Assembly: GCA_018296165.2 (NCBI GenBank)
Contig: JACKQL020000095.1
Location: 115,177 to 179,176, forward strand
DNA: 64,000 nucleotides
Source: Termitomyces sp. T153
Lineage: Eukaryota; Basidiomycota; Agaricomycetes; Agaricales; Lyophyllaceae
Direction: 5' to 3'
The translations under genes and the position numbers were made by a program. Below are positions 56,673-64,000 of this stretch, piece after piece. Every line of letters starts with the position of its first letter. Positions within the stretch are counted from its first letter, which is position 1. A model generated the notes under the pieces. It did no database searches. It saw only the letters and a program-made list of their open reading frames with translations, and was not told the DNA's origin.

Positions 56673-59474
56673 TTAGATCTCGCTCACTCCTGGTGGACGC
56701 CGTTGAGCACCTTGTGCGCCTTGTGCTTGTGTTTGCTGCCCCCAAACTTCAACCTTCACCAACCCCACATCCCTACCTCCACCTCCACCTCCCACCCTAC
56801 CCGCCTCCCTCTTCAACGCCTCCAACGGACCAACATACCCACGCCGCACCCTCCTCTCCCCCTTCCTCTCCTTCACCACCCTCTCCTTCGCCTTCTTCGC
56901 CGCCGCCTCCCTCTCCTTCTTCGCCGCCCTCTCCACCTCCATCTCCTCCCGCAACACCCGCAACATCTCCGCCGCACCCCTCTCAATAACCCTCGGATCC
57001 AAAACAGTCTCATCCCCCTCCCCCTCCTGCTCCTGCTCCTCCTCCTCACCGCCCTCCTCCCCCAATCCAGTATCCACACCATAAATCACACTAAAATCAT
57101 CATCCTCAATATCCATATCCATATCCGCCTCCGCCTCCGCCTCATCACTCCCCCCATCAAGCCTCCTCCGCTTATGTGTATACAACAACACGTCTCCGAA
57201 TGACAACGAGGCTGGTGCTGCGGACTGGATCTGTGTGGTACGTGGACGTGGACGGGGACGGGGACGGGGACGGGGACGGGGACGCGTGCACGGCTCAGGG
57301 GCCGTGGTGTTGGTGTTGGTGTTGGTGGTGTTGGTGTTGGTGTTCGTATTCGTGTCCATGTTCGTGCTTGATCGGCATGGGTCTTGAAACTCAAACTCAA
57401 ACTCAAACTCGGATAGAGCGGTCGCATCAGCGTCGGCGCCAGCGATAGATGAGGGTATGGAATCCAAATCCAAATCCAAATCCAAGCCAGGCTCTAAATC
57501 CAAATCCAAGCCAGGCTCTAAATCCAGAGACGCGACTCTCCACTCGCTCAACGAATACGACATACCCGATGTGCGGCGAAATACAGAGCTAGTGAGGACG
57601 CCAGCAAACGACGGGGTACTAGGCAGGTCATCGTGTGAGTCGTCTTCTCGCGTTTGCGTCTGCGTCTGCGTCTGCGTCTGCGTTTGTGCGCGTGTACAGC
57701 TCGTAAATACACCGCCGCCGGCGTACACCCCAGCCTCCTCGTCCGCGGGTGCGGGTGCGGGCGTATCGGGGCCGCCAACCGCGTTATCTGTACTCACAGA
57801 TCCAACACCCCCATCTCCATCTCCACGCTCACGCTCACGCTCACGCCTACACTCCCCCACATCATCAACTTCATCTTCTCGCGTTTGCGTTTGCGTTTGC
57901 GTCTGTGTGGGACGGAGACTCGAGCTCGTGCATACACCCGCAAAGGACGGCGTACCGCCGGCGTACACTGCGGGTGTACTTGGGACGCTAGGAGGGACTC
58001 TGATCGGAGCGTGTGAGCGGAGAGTGGAGCTCGCAAGTACACCAACAAAGTCCGGTGTACGGCCAGCGTACACCGTAGCTCGCTCGGGTGCGGGTGCGGG
58101 TGTATCGGGGACGCCAACCGCGATCACAGGTCCAACACCCCCATCTCCACGCTCACACTCCCCCACATCAACGACAACGACACCCGTATCACGCGCAGTA
58201 ACAAAACTCGTACACCCATCAACCACACCGCCGAGTTCGCGAGTATCACCATCCCCTCCCCGCTCGTAATGCACATGCACGCCACCTCCCAAGTGATGCT
58301 CTACATCCGTACTATCCCTGCCCGCGATCTCAATCTCAACCTCAACCTCACTTCTAGGCCGATCCCGCACTCCACGCGTCACGCATTGTCTCCATTCCCT
58401 CACGACGCGGAGGACGAGGAGCACAACCGTGCCCCATCCCGATATCGCGCGTACGAGCTCAAGGAACTTGCTCGTGTCGGGCTGGGCTAGGAATGGTTCG
58501 GAGGGCGGGGTTTTGATGATGGTTGATTCGGGGGTATGTACGACGGGTTGGGGGATGGTTATGGAAGATGGGGTTCGGGGAATGGGAAGGAGGAGACCTT
58601 GGATAAGTGTGGGGTTGGATCGGGCCGAGCGTAGGTCGTCTGGTATGGCTGAGGCTGTCGTGTTCCAGAGTTGGGGTGTACCATCCATCAAGACTCGTCG
58701 GCTGTCGATGGAGAAGAGGGCGCGCTCGACGAACGCGCTGGTCTTGGCCTTGATGGAGATGGCCGAGATACGGAGGGACTTGAGGAGGGCGTGCAGGACA
58801 AAGCGTCTGCGCAAGGCACGCTGCATGATGGTGGTGGCGAAGAAGATGTATAGGAGCGTGAGGGCGAGGACGTCGAATGGGTCGGGCTCATAGCGTGGGG
58901 GCGGGATATCTTCGGTGTCCGAGCTGCCTGAGGGATCGTCTGGATCGCCGTCGGGGCTGCCACCGCTGCCGCCGAGATTGGTATCGCTGTTCCCCTCGTC
59001 GCCGTTCCCTGATTCGTCGTTGGGATCTCCTGCGCCGTCGTCGCCGTCGTCGCCGCTCGAATCTTGAGCGTCTTGACAGGGCTGTTTGGGAGCATGCGGT
59101 GGTGGGTCTCGGTGTTGGTCTTCGTGCGGAGTGGAGATGGACCCGGTCATGGCTAGGTGCATCTCAAGTCAGAATGACGCGTTGGATGGAGGAGGCTTAC
59201 CAGCGCCGACGAGGATGCCAGCTAGGACGAGTGCGAGACCAAACCAGACGTGGGAAAGATCGGCGCTGGGGTCGGTGGATGGGGTTGGAGCGAGAGTGGC
59301 GGTGGGGGTGGCGATCAAAGGCAGCGGGGCGGGGGGCGTGATTGGGACGTGCTTGACATTCGGGGCCGGCGTCGCGAAATAGCGCTGGACGACGTGCAAG
59401 GCAAAGGTCGTGAGCGCAAAGGCAGTGCCAGACGAATGCTTGCTGAAGACTGATTGGATGAGAGATGGTGACAT
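56673..59474 (-). CDS. novel acidic four-TM protein, paralogue B
   Basis: Exons 59201-59474 and 56673-59152 (48-nt intron) give about 917 residues. Helices: near residues 17-33, 72-90 (GLALVLAGILVGAG), about 182-203 (PFDVLALTLLYIFFATTIMQ) and one containing WGTVVLLVLRVV. The loop between helices two and three is Asp/Gly/Ser rich and acidic, as in paralogue A. The long C-terminal half is low complexity: repeated VYAGGTPSFAGV-type units, Thr-Gln dipeptide runs, LDLEPGLDLDLEPGLDLD, Asn-Thr and Arg-Pro runs, an acidic patch, and a charged helix ending RRVRRGYVGPLEALKREA. These are encoded by short DNA repeats such as (GTCTGC)n and (GGGGAC)n read on the other strand. The start is the first ATG before helix one. 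No domain recognised. Topology suggests an intracellular membrane protein with a large acidic tail. Confidence 0.7.
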
Positions 59475-59729
59475 GACGGTTAATTATGGGACACGAACCA
59501 TTTCGAAGAGGATTACTTTATGGGCGATCGAGGTTGGATTGAGTGGCTGGCAGCGATGGCGGCGTGACGTGAGACCAGAGCGCCATCGCGGTCACGTGCC
59601 AAGTCTCGAACCCGATCGCGACATCCCACTGAAAGCTCTTTGGCTCCAACTCTATATTCATCTCTCCGCCTCATCCGTGCCAAGGCTAGACGCATCAAGA
59701 GGACGAAGGAATATCGAAAGCTTGTACTA

Positions 59730-60130
59730 GCTTCGCTGTGAGGGAGAGAGGGCAGCCGGACCGGTATCAACATCACATCAGGAAACCGGAGGAATGAGCA
59801 AACGGCTGTGCGTTCCACCGGGACCACTTCCACCCAGCGCAGGTGGGCATGCAAATGCAAGGGTCTTGTCGTGCGTCAACCGACTGTCTTACACGAGTCC
59901 AGTTCTTATTCAGAACCTATACAATGAACATATCCCTTGCACCTGTACTATCTAATAAACCTTCCTGGAAAGATGAGATGCATAGATAGCGATGCAGCCC
60001 AGTCACTCGGAACAAGTATAGTATAATATACATACCGACGCGGCAAAAAAAGCAATTTTTGGAAATTGATAGATGCCAGATGGAACGTCTGATCTTGATG
60101 GGCCGTTACAACTTGTAGTTCCATGGATAA
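59730..60130 (-). repeat. duplicated segment, CpG-rich copy
   Basis: Aligns in order with 63,250-63,790: GGGAGAGAGGGCAGCC, GGAAACYGGAGGAATGAGCA, GGAAATTGATRGATGCC and CTGATCTTGATGGGCYGTT occur in both. This copy retains its CGs; the other has mostly TG or CA. It lies upstream of paralogue B. Confidence 0.75.
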
Positions 60131-60606
60131 ACCTCGCCTCGACGACTTTGATCTCTGCTCTTCATCTAGTCGTGCGGACGCTGACTGACTGACTTGAATT
60201 GCGCTCACTCGTCAGGTGCGGGAAATTCGAATAACAGTGTCCAAGTCCAATCCCCGACGCACAGCGAACGTCGTACACGTACAAAGCCCGAACCTTCAAG
60301 TCGTGCATGCATCCAGCCGCTATCGCCAAACGGACAATATCTCCTGCCGTTCAGTGTCGAATTCATAATAGACTAGAATGTACACATCATCTTGTATCAA
60401 GATACCGCATTGGCGAATAAGGGACCCGGATCGAAGGACTAGCGCACATCGCCAGAGTCGATACCACGAGACCCGAAGGAATTGGAATTCCATGTACAGC
60501 GGACCAACCAATATCAATTCGAGGTGGGGGTGGTCGCCATATCATATCTCGGGCGGCTGGCTATGGAATTTACCGGGATTTCTTCCAGTTTAGGGCGCTC
60601 ACAGAC

Positions 60607-60632
60607 TGTATGTATGTATGTATGTATGTATA
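60607..60632 (+). repeat. (TGTA)n microsatellite
   Basis: About six units of TGTA between the duplicated segment and an unassigned region. Confidence 0.9.
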
Positions 60633-60639
60633 AATGCCA

Positions 60640-62553
60640 CATCAGGTGCTGTTTAGTAAGTCCTGTAGCCTCCTACTTTTCTCCGACTCCCAGCTTACAG
60701 CGTAGGATGACTCAACCTAACAACACATCCCATCACTCGTTCTTCCAAGCCCCACAAAAAACATCCTCCTCACTATTATCGATTGGCTTGTACAGTGCAC
60801 ACATCAACGTAACCAGGGGAGGAGGAGCGGATGGAACACCCACATATGGTCGACAAGCGGAATTTGTCGCGAGTCGGGCAAAAGTCGATGTGGTTATAGA
60901 TGTTGGTAGACGACGTGTGGAGTCTTGGAGGTTGTACTCAAGAACAAAAATCGGGGGTTGTTCACACGTTTTATCGGGTCTTTGAATTCTGTGGAAAAAA
61001 TAAATAAATAAATATTAACCACATGGAACGACGCACTGTTGTTGAGAACCTTTATACTTACCCTCAATATCCGACCAAAGCCAAGGCCATCCTAGGTACC
61101 AGCCGTCCAGGGGTTAATCAGTCTAGCCTCCAGTCCCTGGGTTGTTCGGCAAGGTTTTTCCGCGTAATATTGCTTGAGATGGTTGATCGTGTGTTTCATT
61201 GGGTCTTCCCGTTTTTTTTTCAAATTGCTGAAGATCTTCTGACCTTTTGTTGAGGGGGGAGACTCTAAGGGGTTGGAGGCCACCAAAGTAGGTTCCGTAT
61301 CAGGCCTCTTCTCGGCCCATAATGCTGAGACCTTGAGGTTGAGCCAGAAACGTGTAAAACCAAAGAGTGAGACTGGGACTCAAAGGACTCCGCGTAGCAG
61401 CTCTCGCTAGGGGTGTGGGTATCATCCACAGATACTGGCCCTCGACTATGAAGCCTTGAAATAGAGTCAGCAGTGTGTAAGTGTGAGAATGATTGAGTGA
61501 TTTCCTCCTTGGGTTGGGTCGTAATTTTGCAGGGCTGTGACCATAGTTGTGTCCAGCATTTCGGTGTGTCGTTCAATGATGGTCATGGCCTCCCTTCAAG
61601 ACCATGCCAGCGATGAAGCCATTCTTCGATATCAGGTAATCCAAAACTTTCGTTGATACGACTTGTGAACTGCCAAAAGCCAAGAGCCTCCGCACGAAAT
61701 CGTGTAAGAGGGGTTTCTAACTTCCATCATACGGGTAACAGTTCATTCGAGTGAAGACGATCGAGAACAGAACATACCTATCGATGGGCGGTCTCTCGGT
61801 TCCGCTTTCCAGCAGTCTTCCATGCATGATCAGCCAGAACTCCAGGTTCACTCGAGCTTGGTGGCTGACTTGGGCGTGTTCCCATTTTGACTTGATACAA
61901 GACGGTAGCATCAGTTAAGAGGTCACTCAATCGAATGCAACCAGCAAAAATCTTCAAGAAGTCTCATCCGTTGTCATTTGAGAGATTTTTCAGACCAAAG
62001 ATTCACCTCGTAACAAACACATGCCCAGGAGGTTTCTCTGCTGTTTACCCAAACTTTGCCCCTTGAAAACGTCAAATGACTGGTGCCATAAGAGATGCCT
62101 GATGATCATTTAGAAAGAGGGAAAACTAGCTGTGGGGTCAATACAAAATTGCCCTCCTATCATGGCTGAGAGATTTAGGTCTCAGGAACCGCCCTCATCT
62201 TCTCACCACTACACTGCTCCACACCCATGCACCAATGAGCTGGGACAAGCCAAGCCCATTGGAGGCTAGACCCACTCAAGCCATAAAGAACTGCCCAGCT
62301 ACAGCTTTATGCTAGCTCAGTACAAGATTAAACACAAGACTAATTCACCAGGATACAATAAGGAACCTTCACATGCAAGCGGCGCAGCCTGACCCCAAGT
62401 CGAGAATGTGACATGTCATATGTGACTTCATAACAAGGTATTATTACTTTATTAGTTAGGTTCGAACAAGTCAATATGGCTAGGGTTCTCCTGACTTGCG
62501 TCAAGAAAAAGTATAGTCGTATCATATCCTTCATCCCACACTCGCTCGACTGG
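60640..62553. other. no firmly supported gene
   Basis: Best candidates are a minus-strand pair of coding-like pieces at 61,690-61,911 (MLPSCIKSKWEHAQVSHQAR) and 61,265-61,690 (ALGFWQFTSRINESFGLPDI, then EEWLHRWHGLEGRP). They read like a conserved fungal protein, but the intron between them does not keep frame and the later part is low quality. A plus-strand frame at 60,707-60,985 (MTQPNNTSHHSFFQ) is unsupported. Confidence 0.25.
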
Positions 62554-63278
62554 TTACCAAAGCTCTGCTGCAATTTGGAAGTGGGAAAAAGCAAGTTGTA
62601 TGATGCAGGGAACAGGGAGGGCATGACGAGGGGGTTTGTATATGTGCATGATGGATGGGGATCGAAACTGCCTGTACAGCCACACTACAACAAATGTATG
62701 TTGGGTATGTTGTTGCTGGCCGTCGTCCCATGAGTCTGTTGTCAAATCAGCAGAGAAGATACCCCAGACTAGAATGCACATACCTTCAGTGATACTCCTC
62801 CGAGCCAGGAAAAGCACGCCGATTGCAGCTGTTTCCAGTATAACTGCCAGGAACGATCCATCAATGCGCCGATTCGACGCCTAGAAAGGACATTAAGTGA
62901 ACGCCGCCAAGTGGGGCTTGGACTCACCGTGCACAGGACCTTGCCCAGTGAAAACCATGTGAGCTGGCTGAGCACAAACAAGGTGTAGTATGCCATGGGG
63001 CGGTACTCTCTGAGTACCCTGAGGATGATATATGCCATGATTGCAATCTACACAACAACACATATGAATGGCCAGATGGAGAGGATGACAAAAAGGGGTA
63101 TGCTGCAGAGGGTGATGGGGGGCATCAAGGGGCCACCAATGGTGTTTGTTGCACCTAGGGCAGTGTCAAAGGTGAGGTATGTCACGAGGGCAAAGACAAG
63201 GAAGGGAGAAGATGTGGTATTTATTAGAAACAGGAACAGATAATAAGAGCTTTGCTGTTTGGGAGAGAGGGCAGCCAT
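62554..63278 (-). pseudogene. CHS7: chitin synthase export chaperone (Chs7-like), decayed
   Basis: Chs7 is an ER membrane protein needed for export of chitin synthase. The readable part is its membrane core: ALGATNTIGGPLMPP, IPLFVILSIWPFICVVV, an in-frame TAG where Gln fits, IAIMAYIILRVLREYRPMAY, FVLSQLTWFSLGKVLC, then after an intron NRRIDGSFLAVILETAAIGV with LARRSITE, and after another SWDDGQ. The TAG (near 63,045) and the absence of the normal N-terminal exons make it a pseudogene. The DNA is CpG-poor in the 5' half. Upstream sequence (63,250-63,790) duplicates 59,730-60,130. Family call is from recall of the conserved core. Confidence 0.6.
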
Positions 63279-63790
63279 GATCAAGATCAGGAAACTGGAG
63301 GAATGAGCAGGGGACTGTGTTTTGTAACTTTGGTCCACCACTTCCATGCAGAAGTGTATGGAAGGTCTTGTCATACCTGTCAACTGAATCAAGTTCTCAT
63401 CAGAACCAATACAGTTCCTTGTTCCTATGGACCACAAGTTGTCCAGATGGTACATATACTAACCACACTATGTAGCCTTGGATGAGAGAGGTCCTAAACC
63501 TGCTGGAAAAGATAAACAGAGGTTGATGCAGGCCAGTGACTCAAGTGTCTTTGACCAACAATCATTGATCATCTATGATTTTGCTGTGCAGCCATTATCC
63601 CAATTCCAAATATTTTGCTTTGCAGCTGGCCTAATGGTTTATCATTGTTGAACTGTTTGTTTCCACAGGAAAAAAAAGGAATTTTGGAAATTGATGGATG
63701 CCTTGACTTTTGTTCTCAAGACAGACTCTGATCTTGATGGGCTGTTGCAAGTTCTGTGGATCAACCTCTGTATTAACACACACATACAGT
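63250..63790 (-). repeat. duplicated segment, CpG-depleted copy
   Basis: Partner of 59,730-60,130. Almost every CG of the partner appears as TG or CA here, and small indels are present. It forms the upstream flank of the Chs7-like pseudogene. Confidence 0.75.
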
Positions 63791-64000
63791 ATGTTCAACA
63801 TTGTCCACTTGGCATTATAGAAGGATCTGTGACATGGCACACAAAGTAACAGAGCTGTTGAAATTTGCTCCAATTCTCAGATTAGAGGGTGCTGCCAAAG
63901 TACTGCTGGGAATATGGGATGCTCTTGTCAGGGGACTTCCATTTCTGACCTCCATGATTTGTTCCAGCACCTCCACAGCTTGGTTGATGTCTCTGGGGCT
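63791..64000. other. window edge, CpG-free, unassigned
   Basis: No CG dinucleotide seen. The minus strand has an open stretch (SPRDINQAVEVLEQIMEVRN) of unknown identity that runs off the window. Confidence 0.25.

Noticed and set aside
56369..56989. Plus-strand proline-rich frame of 206 codons
   Set aside because: It spans the F-box fragment and the antisense of paralogue B's 3' end; the composition is a by-product of GC-skewed DNA.
57457..58269. Plus-strand 270-codon frame opposite paralogue B
   Set aside because: It mirrors the hexanucleotide repeats of the minus-strand gene, which has helices, an intron and a paralogue; the plus frame is low complexity without any such support.

Overview
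The window is nuclear DNA of a filamentous basidiomycete, most likely an Agaricomycete. The evidence is genes split by many 40-70 bp GT-AG introns, basidiomycete-type families (fungal P450, trichodiene-synthase-like terpene synthase, DUF6534 membrane protein, M36 fungalysin, Atg14-like protein), and fungal Ty3 and Ty1/copia retrotransposons. I cannot name a species. I saw no rRNA, tRNA or CRISPR array.

Layout. 0.1-4.3 kb: a possible C-terminal fragment (-), a cytochrome P450 lacking its N-terminal exon (+), and a complete terpene synthase (-), together a small terpenoid-type pair. 5.0-12.7 kb: a CpG-depleted repeat block with a complete but dead Ty3/chromovirus element (two 441-442 bp LTRs, 5-bp target duplication, self-priming primer site). 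13.1-18.4 kb: a decayed GMC oxidoreductase flanked by two minisatellites, then a DUF6534 membrane protein. 19.5-26.0 kb: a copia element inserted in an LRR/F-box-like gene. 26.5-39.0 kb: M36 metalloprotease, a novel acidic four-TM protein, a kinase-like protein and an aldehyde dehydrogenase. 40-56.5 kb: an unstable accessory region in which a two-gene convergent module (an F-box-like gene facing a pore-former-like gene) occurs four times in both orientations, interrupted by an Atg14-like gene, a LINE fragment and tandem repeats. Only one F-box copy (52.96-54.27 kb) looks intact, and every pore-former-like copy is broken. 56.7-59.5 kb: a second acidic four-TM paralogue built from low-complexity repeats; a third, C-terminal copy lies at 50.4-50.8 kb. 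59.7-64.0 kb: duplicated flanking DNA and a CpG-decayed Chs7-like chaperone pseudogene.

The most unusual content is the repeated F-box/pore-former module and the acidic four-TM family. Host genes that look intact are the terpene synthase, DUF6534 protein, fungalysin, both full-length acidic proteins, kinase, ALDH, Atg14-like protein and one F-box protein. Repeats show CpG-to-TpG/CpA decay, consistent with cytosine methylation of transposons. All intron and exon limits were read by eye from splice motifs and family continuity and need transcript support.
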